Shown here in pieces: positions 1 through 8,451 of a DNA stretch of 64,000 nucleotides (position 1 is the stretch's first letter; each line of letters starts with the position of its first letter). A program made the translations under genes and the position numbers. Origin of the DNA: Paenibacillus sp. FSL A5-0031. GTDB lineage: Bacteria; Bacillota; Bacilli; Paenibacillales; Paenibacillaceae. The stretch lies in contig NZ_MRTD01000012.1 in assembly GCF_001956295.1 (NCBI RefSeq), positions 124,001 through 188,000 of the forward strand, given 5' to 3'. The notes under the pieces were generated by a model that saw only the letters and a list, made by a program, of their open reading frames with translations, was not told where the DNA came from and ran no database searches.

Positions 1-2
1 AG

Positions 3-647
3 GTATATTGCGAGCGTGAGGGCTTCTTATGCTCCTACAGCTACAGCGGGGCAGAAGCCATGAAACTGCTTGCGTCGTTCGAACCGGATTTGATTGTACT
101 GGATGTATTGTTGGCTAATGAAAACGGCATTGATTGGTGCAGGAACGCACGTATCTTCACGAATGCGCCGATCGTGTTTCTGAGCAGCCGTGAGGAGGAC
201 GAGGTCAAAATCAGCGCATTATCCTATGGCGGCGACGATTATGTGACCAAGCCGTTTAGTCCAGGAGTACTCATGGCCAAGATCAAGGCTCATCTTCGCA
301 GAGTATCGACGGGCAGAAGGGAACAACTGCTAGAGTTAGCGGGTTTGACGCTGGATTACTACGCACAGTCCGTCATCATGGGTAGTGAAACTATTTTTTT
401 AACGAAAAAAGAGTTCAGTCTATTGTCCTATTTGGCACAAAACGTTAATCGTGTCGTCACTGTCGATATGTTGTTTCAGCTCATCTGGGGAATGGAGAGT
501 CTGGAGGATACGAGAACCGTCGCTGTACACATCAGTAATTTACGTAAAAAAATCGAGGCTGACCCTGTCAATCCTGAGAGAATCATTACGATTCGGGGGG
601 CCGGATATATGCTGGTTGCCAGGAGTGCGTTGCAAGCGAGAACATAG
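3..647 (+). CDS. OmpR/PhoB-family response regulator, 5' end cut by window
   Basis: The reading frame is open from base 3, so the true start lies before the window. The visible part has the second half of a receiver domain: the phospho-acceptor Asp lies in LIVLDVLLANENG, the switch Ser in VFLSSREED and the conserved Lys in YVTKPFSP. A winged-helix DNA-binding domain follows, with FLTKKEFSLLSYLAQN and the recognition region DTRTVAVHISNLRKKIE. The ATG at 60 falls inside the receiver and cannot be the start. The partner kinase is not visible and may lie upstream. The gene is convergent with the flagellin gene. The target is unknown. Confidence 0.9.
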   Translation, partial: VYCEREGFLCSYSYSGAEAMKLLASFEPDLIVLDVLLANENGIDWCRNARIFTNAPIVFLSSREEDEVKISALSYGGDDYVTKPFSPGVLMAKIKAHLRRVSTGRREQLLELAGLTLDYYAQSVIMGSETIFLTKKEFSLLSYLAQNVNRVVTVDMLFQLIWGMESLEDTRTVAVHISNLRKKIEADPVNPERIITIRGAGYMLVARSALQART

Positions 648-797
648 CGTTAAGGTTTAAAATCCACACTGATGATACCAGAGAGTCTTTATACGCAGTA
701 GCAGCGATGAATACTTCGTTCGTATTAAGGGGTATTGTAACTAAAACGGCTGTTTATAAGTGTTCGTATGAGAGAGAGGATTCCAGACTTCATGCCA

Positions 798-850
798 AAC
801 AACCTCCAATTCCACCTATGATAAAGTGGAGATGGAGGTTGTTTTTACAT
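798..850. terminator. Bidirectional terminator hairpin between regulator and flagellin
   Basis: Arms AACAACCTCCA...TTCCAC and GTGGA...TGGAGGTTGTT pair around a short loop. The + strand continues into TTTTTA, and the opposite strand into TTGTTT. It sits between two convergent genes. Confidence 0.7.
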
Positions 851-924
851 GAAAAAATAGTAATAAGTGGAAACCAAAAAGTTATAAATGGGCTATTGGG
901 AAAACCCTTCGGAATTTCAGGAAA

Positions 925-3294
925 TTAACGTAGCAATTGCAGTACGCCTTGCGGCTGTTGGTTCGCTTGAGCCAACATAGATTGTGCTGCTTGAGTAAGA
1001 ATATTGTTCTTAGTGAACTCCATCATTTCCTTCGCCATGTCTACATCACGGATACGCGACTCAGCGGCAGTAAGGTTTTCAGAAGCAGCTCCAAGGTTGT
1101 TAATGGTGTGATCCAAACGATTTTGGTATGCACCTAATTTGGAACGTTCGGCGGATACAGCATTAATGGAATTATCTAGTACTGCAATTGCTCCAGAAGC
1201 CTTAGTAGCATCCGATACATCAAGGGAGTACTCAACATTAACGTTATCAGTGCCATTATTGGTTTGTTTCGTAGTTGTCCAAGCAGCACCCGTAATCACT
1301 TTTCCACTTTTATCTTTAATTACTGCAGATGTATCAGAAGAAGTTAACCCGAGAGCACTTGCACGCATGTCTGCAACATTCATGGACAAGGACTGGCCTT
1401 GGTTTGCTCCGACTTGCATCGACAAGGATTTGTCCTCAACAGTACCTTCAACTGTAAAAGCGGCTTGACCATTCGTGTTTGCGCCAATATTTACTTTGAG
1501 GCCATTTCCAAAATCGATCGTGGAGTTGGCTGCAATATCAGATTTCTTCGTTGTATCACCAGTTGTTGTGTTTGTCAGCGTAGCGGTTTTCGTTGTTGCG
1601 GCAGTAACGCTAAATCCATGTGTAGTAGGGCCAGTAAGTGTACCGATAGTAAGATCTACGCCATTACCTAGGTTATAAGTGCCGCCATCCTCAAACGTTA
1701 ACGTTTGCGTGCCAACCACAACGCCGCCATTGCCATCGTGGACGGTTGCAGTATAAGCATTTGCGGTACCGACGGTAAGGTCAAAAGTGTTAGAAGCGCT
1801 ATACGTTGTACTATCAGCACGTGTATCAATGCTTACTCCGTTTGCGAAGGTAACTGTGCTGCCGGCAGTAAAGGCTACTTCAGGTCCGCCATCAAATGAT
1901 GCTGCAAGCTCGTTAGTGACAGTAAAGCTATCAGTTCCATTGATAATTGTGTTACCAACGCCGTGGGCAATCGTGAAATCTCCAATTGTTACACTACCTG
2001 CAGCAGCACCTGCAGCAATAGATGTAGTACCTACAGTGCTGCCGCCTTTACTTAATGTAACTGTGCTGCTCACATCAAATGTTTGGTGATTTCCGGCTGC
2101 GTTAGCTCCAGCTAATGTGGTGTTAACCCCAGTAGCGGTTTTAAAGCTCACACCGAAGTCATTGGTTGATCCCAATGCCTTGAATTGATAATTTTGTACG
2201 TTGTTATCAAGAATAACTTTGTCTGTTAAAGCTGTAGTGCCGTCGGTATCCATTAATTGAACACTAAAAATACCGTTGCCTTCATCTGCATAAGCAAGTT
2301 GATATCCTACTCCATTGCTCAGTGCCGAAGAATTATCTAAACTCAAAGTAAGGGCACCAGCCGCACCTGCGGCAACAGTACCATTGTTTACCGCACCTAA
2401 AACGCCTACAGTTTTTATATCAAAGCTTCCAGACACTGGATTGTTACCTGTAACCGTAATACCATCGGCCGTAAGGCCTGTATTTGCACCGGTGAATGCG
2501 CCGGTTGCAACAGAATCTGTTCTAGTAATTGTTACTTCATGTGCACCGTTAGCCAAAGTAGAAGTAGGAGCAATCGAAACGCCTGTTACAGAGCCTACCG
2601 GAGTATCAAGCGATGCATTCTTCGTTTGCGTTTGGCCAATACGAATTTCATAATCGCCGTTGTTAAGACTTGAATTTGCCCCAACGCTAACGTTTTTAAT
2701 TGCATTATCAGCAGTATGGGTTGCGGATTTCGTTACAGTGTCTGTAACATCTACTGTATAATTTCCTGCCTTCAGAGAACTGTTCTTATCTAAGTCCGGA
2801 TTCGAAATAGTCGTCGTTCCCGCATTGAAAGGATTAGTGGTTTTATCAATCGTTACAACACCGGATTTTTCCGAAATATCCCCATTTAACAGTTTTTTCG
2901 TGTTGAACTCGGTCGTATTGCCAATACGGTTAATTTCAGCTGATAATTGGTTGATTTCCTTCTGGATTTCGCCGCGGTCATCAGCAGTGTTCGTATCGTT
3001 GGCAGCTTGCGTTGCGAGTTCTTTCATACGTTGAAGGATGCTATGTGTTTCGGTCAAAGCGCCTTCCGCCGTTTGAATCAGGGATATCGAATCTTGCGCG
3101 TTGCGCTGTGCTTGATCCAATCCGCGGATTTGTGCTCGCATTTTTTCGGAAATCGCAAGACCTGCAGCGTCGTCGCCCGCACGGTTGATACGAAGACCGG
3201 AAGACAATTTCTCTAAAGATTTCCCTGCTGCACCTGTGTTACCTGCTAATTGGCGGTGTGTGTTCTGTGCTGCAATGTTGTGGTTAATTCTCAT
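925..3294 (-). CDS. hag: Flagellin, unusually large (789 aa)
   Basis: This is the filament subunit of the flagellum. The N-terminal ~140 residues (MRINHNIAAQNTHRQLAGN, LSSGLRINRAGDDAAGLAIS) and the C-terminal ~90 residues (ending MLAQANQQPQGVLQLLR) are classical D0/D1 flagellin helices. The ~560 residues between them are Thr/Ser/Gly/Asn-rich and beta-type. They contain recurring motifs such as SSLKAGNYTVDV, SSLNNGDYEIRI and STLANGAHEVTI, and later FANGVSI, LGNGVDLTIG and FGNGLKVNIG. Typical Bacillus flagellin is about 300 aa, so the surface-exposed D2/D3 part is greatly expanded. A strong GGAGGTAATGAGA site precedes ATG at 3294. It follows csrA in the same direction, 157 nt downstream, which fits CsrA translational control of hag as known in Bacillus. 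No fliW or flagellar chaperone gene is adjacent. Confidence 0.96.
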   Translation of the reverse strand: MRINHNIAAQNTHRQLAGNTGAAGKSLEKLSSGLRINRAGDDAAGLAISEKMRAQIRGLDQAQRNAQDSISLIQTAEGALTETHSILQRMKELATQAANDTNTADDRGEIQKEINQLSAEINRIGNTTEFNTKKLLNGDISEKSGVVTIDKTTNPFNAGTTTISNPDLDKNSSLKAGNYTVDVTDTVTKSATHTADNAIKNVSVGANSSLNNGDYEIRIGQTQTKNASLDTPVGSVTGVSIAPTSTLANGAHEVTITRTDSVATGAFTGANTGLTADGITVTGNNPVSGSFDIKTVGVLGAVNNGTVAAGAAGALTLSLDNSSALSNGVGYQLAYADEGNGIFSVQLMDTDGTTALTDKVILDNNVQNYQFKALGSTNDFGVSFKTATGVNTTLAGANAAGNHQTFDVSSTVTLSKGGSTVGTTSIAAGAAAGSVTIGDFTIAHGVGNTIINGTDSFTVTNELAASFDGGPEVAFTAGSTVTFANGVSIDTRADSTTYSASNTFDLTVGTANAYTATVHDGNGGVVVGTQTLTFEDGGTYNLGNGVDLTIGTLTGPTTHGFSVTAATTKTATLTNTTTGDTTKKSDIAANSTIDFGNGLKVNIGANTNGQAAFTVEGTVEDKSLSMQVGANQGQSLSMNVADMRASALGLTSSDTSAVIKDKSGKVITGAAWTTTKQTNNGTDNVNVEYSLDVSDATKASGAIAVLDNSINAVSAERSKLGAYQNRLDHTINNLGAASENLTAAESRIRDVDMAKEMMEFTKNNILTQAAQSMLAQANQQPQGVLQLLR

Positions 3295-3300
3295 TTCTCA

Positions 3301-3350
3301 TTACCTCCATGTGGTGTGTTTTAGGTACCTATCCGTTGGCATCCTTTGAA
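3301..3350 (-). promoter_or_regulatory. Putative CsrA-binding sites in flagellin mRNA leader
   Basis: On the minus strand the leader carries TTCAAAGGATGCC (3350-3338) and CATGGAGGTAA (3311-3301), the second covering the ribosome binding site. Both contain the GGA core of CsrA sites (consensus about ACARGGAUG). Two sites, one over the Shine-Dalgarno, is the arrangement known for Bacillus subtilis hag. Occupancy is inference. Confidence 0.45.
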
Positions 3351-3451
3351 GCGCATACCTTGTACTCACAAGTCGTTGATGGATTGCGCGCTAATCCAAA
3401 ACAAGGATTTGTAAGTCAAACTGTTATCTTCCTTGACTTCACCACTCGTCC

Positions 3452-3652
3452 TTAAGTGGCAGGAGCTTCGACCTTTTTTGCCGTTTCTAAGGCTATATTG
3501 TTTTCTTCCCATAACTCTCCACGAACAATAGAAATATGCTTTGGTGCTTCAATCGCCAAACGTAAATGGCCTTCATCGCTCTTAATGACCTTTACCATAA
3601 TGTTGTTGTCGATCAGCACATATTCTCCGGGTCTTCTCCCTAACACGAGCAT
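3452..3652 (-). CDS. csrA: CsrA carbon storage regulator, RNA-binding translational repressor
   Basis: The 66-aa protein starts MLVLGRRPGEYVLIDN and contains the full CsrA core IMVKVIKSDEGHLRLAIEAP and SIVRGELWEE. CsrA forms a beta-strand-swapped dimer that binds GGA-containing hairpins in mRNA leaders. In Firmicutes it represses flagellin translation until titrated by FliW. The gene lies directly upstream of flagellin in the same direction. An AAGGGGATGA site precedes ATG at 3652. It has a short extension ending KKVEAPAT beyond the usual core. A second paralogue lies about 500 nt upstream in the same direction. Confidence 0.95.
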   Translation of the reverse strand: MLVLGRRPGEYVLIDNNIMVKVIKSDEGHLRLAIEAPKHISIVRGELWEENNIALETAKKVEAPAT

Positions 3653-3688
3653 TAGCTCATCCCCTTATCCCGCTTAGTAAATTGTCAT

Positions 3689-3905
3689 AAAAAAATGAGC
3701 AAATAAACCACTGCCATTCTTCCTCCTGAAGAATGACGGCGACTCATTTGCTCATCCTAAGTCTCGTAATTATTTAATAAGTATTCAATTGTAAAAAACT
3801 ACATTTAAACAGCAAAAAGACGAATAAATAGGCATCTGTTTCAAATGTTCCTCCTTGAAACTACATGCGTATTTACTCGTCCATGAGTAATCGAATATGA
3901 GATTA
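3689..3905 (-). ncRNA. Candidate CsrA-titrating small RNA or attenuating leader
   Basis: Read on the minus strand, two long imperfect hairpins follow a sigma-D-like promoter. Hairpin 1 spans 3881-3819, with inner stem GTTTCAA/TTGAAAC and loop GGAGGAACAT. Hairpin 2 spans 3755-3695, with outer stem ATGAGCAAAT/ATTTGCTCAT, inner stem ATTCTTC/GAAGAAT and loop AGGAG. Hairpin 2 runs straight into a 7-T tract (3695-3689), so it is also an intrinsic terminator. Both tips share AGGAGGAA. GGA in apical loops is the signature of CsrA sponge RNAs such as CsrB, and of CsrA target leaders. It lies between two csrA genes. It may be a free RNA of about 215 nt or the leader of csrA-hag. No coding frame was seen in it. 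Confidence 0.45.
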
Positions 3906-3911
3906 ATTTAT

Positions 3912-3938
3912 ATATCGACAATGTATTTGAAATGTTTA
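3912..3938 (-). promoter_or_regulatory. Sigma-D (flagellar sigma) type promoter
   Basis: On the minus strand TAAA (3938-3935) is followed after exactly 15 nt by GTCGATAT (3919-3912). The Bacillus sigma-D consensus is TAAA-N14-16-GCCGATAT, so 11 of 12 bases match. The predicted transcript would start near 3905 and run into the two GGA-loop hairpins and then toward csrA and flagellin, which are natural sigma-D targets. Confidence 0.5.
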
Positions 3939-4129
3939 GTCTTTTTGAAAAAAAATTTGAAAGTTATTATTCTAAATTACGAAAGCCTATGGTTTCAGTC
4001 GTTTGTGAAAAATGGGATAGGGCATCTCATAGGCTTTTGCACATACGAAGCAAGTCCTTGTTTAAATATCTAAGGAAAGCTGCAAGTAAATAGAAGGGTC
4101 ACTAGTGTTGCATAAATCTTTAGAATTAT

Positions 4130-4291
4130 TTAGTCGGAAAATTCCGGAAGTAATTCTCCGCGAACGATAGAGATATCTTTTGGCGCTTCAATAGCCAAGC
4201 GTAAGTGCCCCTCTTCACTTTTAATTACCTTTATGATAATTTTTTCGTTTATTACTATGTATTGTCCGGGTTTTCTTCCAAGAACCAGCAT
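4130..4291 (-). CDS. csrA: Second CsrA paralogue
   Basis: The 53-aa protein starts MLVLGRKPGQYIVINEK and continues IIIKVIKSEEGHLRLAIEAP and SIVRGELLPE. It is strongly similar to the neighbouring CsrA and of more typical or slightly short length. The start at 4291 is chosen because AAAGGAG lies 8 nt upstream and the conserved family N terminus begins there. The longer in-frame extension to 4360 runs through the leader and is not supported. The RNA-binding strand-1 and strand-5 residues (LVLGRK, IVRGEL) are intact, so both copies look functional. It has its own sigma-A-like promoter. Confidence 0.93.
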   Translation of the reverse strand: MLVLGRKPGQYIVINEKIIIKVIKSEEGHLRLAIEAPKDISIVRGELLPEFSD

Positions 4292-4348
4292 CAGACTCAC
4301 TCCTTTACAGTGAAGGACCTTTATATGATTTGAACTTATTTTACGAGA

Positions 4349-4377
4349 ATTATCATTCATTCAATTGAAGCTTTCAA
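4349..4377 (-). promoter_or_regulatory. Sigma-A promoter of the second csrA
   Basis: On the minus strand TTGAAA (4377-4372) and GATAAT (4354-4349) are separated by 17 nt, each one base off consensus. It lies about 60 nt before the csrA start codon. Confidence 0.6.
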
Positions 4378-5150
4378 ATTGTTTCCAGCAGCAGTAACTT
4401 TCTACCATCCCCATAACCCTTAATGAGAGTAAGCAGCAGGGAGGGGCAAGCTCAGTAGCAACGCTAAAAACAAGCTGACCATTCACCTTTTCATAGAGTT
4501 TTTCCTCCATGTATATTATCATGATAGATTAGCCTATTAAGGAAACTCAAAGAAAACTTTAAGTTCGTGCCCAAGATAAAGCAAACCAAAGAAAAAGATT
4601 ACAAAGATAATTGGCTGTAAGAACGTTGATTCGATACGATATTAAGCGATTTTAACAAATGTCGCGGCAAAGCGGTCGCTTCCCGCAAACGGGACATGTG
4701 GAGTGTTTAATATTGAAGGTGTTAACAATGGTTGAGATGTAACAGCATCGCTCGTGAACGTTATGACATGCTGGATTGGTACTTGGCTAATTTAGTCTTG
4801 GATGTTTTGATTTCACGCGGAGGGAATTGTGTGTAGTTTATGGAGCGGTGTCCTCCCTTATTATTAACTTTTATATTGGCTTAAGAAATTCGTAAGGTAT
4901 GAGTAAGAGAAAAGAGAGACGGCATAGCTTGTCATGATGGATACTATATAAATGCAGGAGATTATGTGGGAGAACTGAACAGAGGGATTATTCACGGATT
5001 AGGTTTTTAACAACATCCGATTCAATCAAAGTGTCTTAGAATATGGCTACCATTATACCTGAGATTTCTACTACGAGTGCTACATCCCGTAGGTAGGCAA
5101 CGTGTGAAGCAGAGCTCTTCTAGACAATGGATAGTTTCCTTCTTTATAAC
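4378..5150. other. Gene-poor spacer, no supported gene
   Basis: About 770 bases with only short interrupted frames. A + strand stretch near 4920-5090 reads in broken pieces (for example DGYYINAGDYVGELNRG, then stops) and may be a decayed gene tail, but I cannot name it. No RNA gene recognised. Confidence 0.4.
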
Positions 5151-5152
5151 CG

Positions 5153-5180
5153 GGCCCGCAGATACCTGCGGGCTGTTTTG
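5153..5180. terminator. Hairpin beside AraC gene end
   Basis: GCCCGCAG-ATAC-CTGCGGGC is a perfect 8-bp stem. TGTTTTG follows on the + strand; on the minus strand, where it lies just past the AraC gene stop, there is no good T-tract. Function as terminator is plausible. Confidence 0.5.
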
Positions 5181-5194
5181 CTATGGTACAGAGC

Positions 5195-5998
5195 TCAGGT
5201 GAACAACTGGGCCGCGTCCTGCTGGTTCCCGTAGGTCATGAAGTCTGTAGGTGACATCGAGGTGTGTTTTTTGAATACCCGGAAAAAGTAAGAGGTGTCA
5301 TAGTAGCCTAAATAGTTTGAGATATTGGAGATGGACATGTCGGAGTTCAACAACAGGTTACATGCTTCTATCACGCGCAATTGATGGATGTATTTGATCG
5401 GCGATTGTCCGATAACCTCTCGGAATACGGCGATCGTATAGTTCGGTGAACGCTGAATTAATCGTGCCAGATCCTTGATCTCAATCTGTTCGCGGTAGTG
5501 GTCTAGCAAATAGTGTTTTATCTTTTCGGCATATTTCATTTTGATCGGTATAACCTCGGGCTTCTCTAGTTCTCTTGCAATGATGCCAATCAGCTCTTGC
5601 AGGATGCCGTGACAAATGAAGGTTCTAAAGTTCTCCCCCTGCCGCGTTTCCTCATATAAACGTTCAAATCTTCTATGCAAGTACTGAAGCCTCCACAGCT
5701 TGAAATGTACAAATTTCTTATCGTGAAGAAAAGGAATGAATGGCATAGCATCAACTTCATAGTTGAAGATGATCGTAAACTTTTGGTGTGGGCCGGAAGG
5801 GTGATTTTCACCGGCGCGACGCGAGCCATGTGGAATAAACATAAAGTCTCCCCGTTCACCGGTATAATCTTCGTTTTCAATTCTGTAAGTAACTTTGCCC
5901 TCCATGACAAGAACAAGCACATTGTAATTGATAACCTCGGAATGCGTACGCCAATTCGGGATGAAATCGTCAAAATGTACAGCTCTAATTGTCAGCAT
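5195..5998 (-). CDS. AraC-family transcriptional regulator with cupin-type sensor domain
   Basis: A protein of about 267 aa. The N-terminal half is a cupin-like ligand pocket (VLVLVMEGKVTYRIENEDY, RGDFMFIPHGSRRAGENH). The C-terminal ~100 residues hold two helix-turn-helix units (IEIKDLARLIQRSPNYTIAV and SISNISNYLGYYDTSYFFRV, then SPTDFM). The start at 5998 follows GGTGAT, which pairs with the 16S rRNA tail. An ATG at 6004 and a further one at 6055 are in frame, but the longest form adds an unconserved stretch. Such proteins usually sense a sugar and control neighbouring catabolic genes. The nearest candidates are the divergent, decayed binding-protein gene and the sulfatase downstream of it. 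Confidence 0.88.
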   Translation of the reverse strand: MLTIRAVHFDDFIPNWRTHSEVINYNVLVLVMEGKVTYRIENEDYTGERGDFMFIPHGSRRAGENHPSGPHQKFTIIFNYEVDAMPFIPFLHDKKFVHFKLWRLQYLHRRFERLYEETRQGENFRTFICHGILQELIGIIARELEKPEVIPIKMKYAEKIKHYLLDHYREQIEIKDLARLIQRSPNYTIAVFREVIGQSPIKYIHQLRVIEACNLLLNSDMSISNISNYLGYYDTSYFFRVFKKHTSMSPTDFMTYGNQQDAAQLFT

Positions 5999-6206
5999 AA
6001 GCATCACCCGTTTAATGAAAATGGTTGCCTTTATTATAGCATTGATAATTATCATAATGTAAACGAAAACGTGTTGAAATCCTCAACTTAGTGTTGAAAT
6101 GTACATCTTCCGGAGATTATGTACATCGACAAAGAAAAGGGCTGACTCTTATACTGAAGATAATACTTAAAGAAGGCGCTATCATTCTAGGGAAAGGGAT
6201 AACGAC

Positions 6207-6532
6207 ATGAGACCAAGGAAATCAGTGGGCGAACGAGAGCACGGCAAGCGGTGCCGTTGCGGGAGATTTGAGCGAATTCTCAAAGCAGGTGATGCTTCGT
6301 AAGAGCGACAGCATCAAGACTGTCCGCGAACAATTTCTCAAGAAATTATGGAGAAATACCCGAATATAAAAATCGAATACAGGCAGCTCAGTCCTCAAGG
6401 ATGAGGTTTTTGCATTATTCGAAGGGATGAAGGATGACGGCAGCTACCATCCGAAAACGATGGGAATCTTGGAGCAATCAAGGGCTAATTTCTTGCAGGG
6501 AGCTGCAGAAGTTGCATGGACGAACGACTAAT
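6207..6532 (+). pseudogene. Decayed sugar ABC transporter substrate-binding protein
   Basis: Three pieces in shifting frames resemble a family-1 extracellular sugar-binding protein. At 6226-6340 the reading GDLSEFSKQVMLRKSDS leads into TVREQFLK. At 6341-6404 a shifted frame reads EIMEKYPNIKIEYRQLS, typical of the mature N terminus of such proteins. At 6392-6532 another frame reads VLKDEVFALFEGMKDDG, then MGILEQSRANFLQGAAEVAW, then stop. The signal peptide, most of the middle and the C-terminal lobe are missing. It precedes the sulfatase gene by 24 nt, so it probably marks a transporter once linked to it. Confidence 0.65.
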
Positions 6533-6556
6533 AATCGAAGTAAAGGAGATTGAACG

Positions 6557-8014
6557 ATGCGAGTATTGCTGCTTGATCTTGATTCCACCAGACCTGACCA
6601 TCTTGGCTGTTACGGGTACCATAGGAATACCTCACCCCATATTGACCGGATAGCCGCCGAAGGAGTCCGCTTCGATAATTATTACACGTCCGATGCGCCG
6701 TGCTTCCCCTCTAGAACGGCGCTTATGACAGGGAGATTCGGCATTCATAACGGGGTTGTCGGTCACGGAGGGACAGCTGCGGATGTGCGCCATGAAGGCG
6801 AATCCCGCGATTTCCGCAGCAGGTTGGCCAGTGAAAGCTTCCCTTCGCTGTTCCGCAGCGCGGGGATGAAAACCTCACTTGTCAGCCCGTTCGGAGAAAG
6901 GCACACCGCCTGGACGTTCTATGCCGGCTTCAATGAAATTTACAATACGGGCAAGGGCGGCATGGAGTCGGCCGAGGAGGTGACGCCGGTCGTGCTCGAG
7001 TGGCTTGAGCGCAATGCCGAGCAGGATGATTGGATGCTTTACGTAAATTATTGGGACCCGCATACACCATATCGTGCGCCGGAGGAATTCGGGAACCCGT
7101 TCAAGGACGATCCGCTCCCGGAATGGATTACCGATGATATATTTGCAGCGCACCGGGAAAAGGTGGGACCGCACAGCGCGCACGAGATCAACATGTATAA
7201 CAACCGTGTCTCGCCCCAATATCCCCGTCATCCTGGGGAGCTTGTGGATCGCAATGATCTCCGCCGTATGATTGACGGGTACGATTGCGGTGTGCGCCAT
7301 ATGGACGATAACATCGGTATGATTCTGAACGCGATGGAGAAGAAAGGCATTCTGGACGATACCGTAATTATTATAACGGCTGATCACGGAGAGAATATGG
7401 GCGAGCTTGGCATCTACGGCGAACATGGTACGGCAGACCAAGCGACATGCCGGATTCCGATGATCATCCGCTGGCCGGGCTGCATAGCCGGTCATGTGGA
7501 TAGAGGCCTTCACTACCATCTGGATTTGCCGCCGACGATGGCGGAGCTGTTGGGACTTCAGCAGGCGCCGAGCTGGGACGGCCGCAGTTATGCCGACTCG
7601 ATACTGACGGGCGAAGATACGGGACGCGACAGCCTCATTATTTCGCAATGTGCACATGTGTGCCAGCGCAGCGTAAGGTTCGACGAATGGCTCTACATCC
7701 GTACCTACCACGACGGCTATCATTTGTTCGACAAAGAGATGTTGTTTCATATCAAGGATGACATTCATGAGCTGTATAACTTGGCTCCCGCCCGCCCTGA
7801 CATATGCAGAGAGGCTGCATACCGCCTGCTCGACTGGCATGATGAGATGATGATGTCGATGGAGCACGATGTTGACCCGCTCTGGACCGTCATACGAGAA
7901 GGCGGGCCCTATCATGCCAAGGGCAATCTCAGCGAATATGCCGAAAGACTTATCGAATCGGGCAGAGGGCGTTACGTGGAGGAATTGAGAAAGAGGCATC
8001 CACAAGAGAATTAG
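6557..8014 (+). CDS. Sulfatase (Cys-type, formylglycine-dependent)
   Basis: A 485-aa member of the arylsulfatase (S1) branch of the alkaline phosphatase superfamily. The N-terminal metal motif LLLDLDSTRPDHLG is followed by the active-site signature CFPSRTALMTG, residues 49-59. Cys49 is the residue oxidised to formylglycine by FGE. The second metal site is TADHGENMG near residue 275. No signal peptide is present, so it should act in the cytoplasm on imported sulfated sugar. An AAAGGAGATTGAACG site precedes ATG at 6557. An FGE gene lies 1.7 kb downstream. The substrate cannot be told from sequence. It ends at a strong terminator. Confidence 0.93.
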   Translation: MRVLLLDLDSTRPDHLGCYGYHRNTSPHIDRIAAEGVRFDNYYTSDAPCFPSRTALMTGRFGIHNGVVGHGGTAADVRHEGESRDFRSRLASESFPSLFRSAGMKTSLVSPFGERHTAWTFYAGFNEIYNTGKGGMESAEEVTPVVLEWLERNAEQDDWMLYVNYWDPHTPYRAPEEFGNPFKDDPLPEWITDDIFAAHREKVGPHSAHEINMYNNRVSPQYPRHPGELVDRNDLRRMIDGYDCGVRHMDDNIGMILNAMEKKGILDDTVIIITADHGENMGELGIYGEHGTADQATCRIPMIIRWPGCIAGHVDRGLHYHLDLPPTMAELLGLQQAPSWDGRSYADSILTGEDTGRDSLIISQCAHVCQRSVRFDEWLYIRTYHDGYHLFDKEMLFHIKDDIHELYNLAPARPDICREAAYRLLDWHDEMMMSMEHDVDPLWTVIREGGPYHAKGNLSEYAERLIESGRGRYVEELRKRHPQEN

Positions 8015-8050
8015 CAGTGAAAAAGTTGGAAAAATAAACGTTTGAAGAAA

Positions 8051-8139
8051 CGCCAGCAGTCCTTTTAAATCGATTTTCATGAGAGAGTTGTTCTCTTCAG
8101 TGAAAAAATGATTTAAAGGACTTCTGGTGGCTTTTTTTT
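8051..8139 (+). terminator. Terminator after sulfatase
   Basis: Arms GCCAGCAGTCCTTTTAAAT and ATTTAAAGGACTTCTGGTGGC pair imperfectly over about 20 bp and are followed by eight T. Confidence 0.8.
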
Positions 8140-8451
8140 GGCAGGAGACTTTGAAGACCGTGATCGGTTGTGAGCAGCTGTGCGTTTCGTGTCGCAGCCG
8201 GATAAATCAAAGGGAATGGGTTCATATTGCCCGTTCTTATAGTTTACTTCGGATTAGGTTCACATCTTTCTACCTTCTTCACTTAAAACCTAAATGAAAT
8301 TAAGTCGAGTTTAAACATTGGGATATTTGGTAATTAAATAAAAACACTATGTTTATTTTGATATAAATTCTTTTAATTTGTTTTATCAGTAATTCTTTAT
8401 TCCAAAACGGAAAAAAGATGATAAAATGGATGTAATGAAGGGGGGGGTCCA

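Noticed and set aside
707..928. 73-codon + strand frame
   Set aside because: It runs through the terminator hairpin and into the flagellin 3' end.
4292..4360. N-terminal extension of the second CsrA
   Set aside because: It precedes the strong AAAGGAG site and is not part of the CsrA fold.
6875..8080. 401-codon open frame on the minus strand
   Set aside because: It lies wholly opposite the intact sulfatase gene, has no family motifs or ribosome site, and reflects the GC-rich codon pattern of the real gene.
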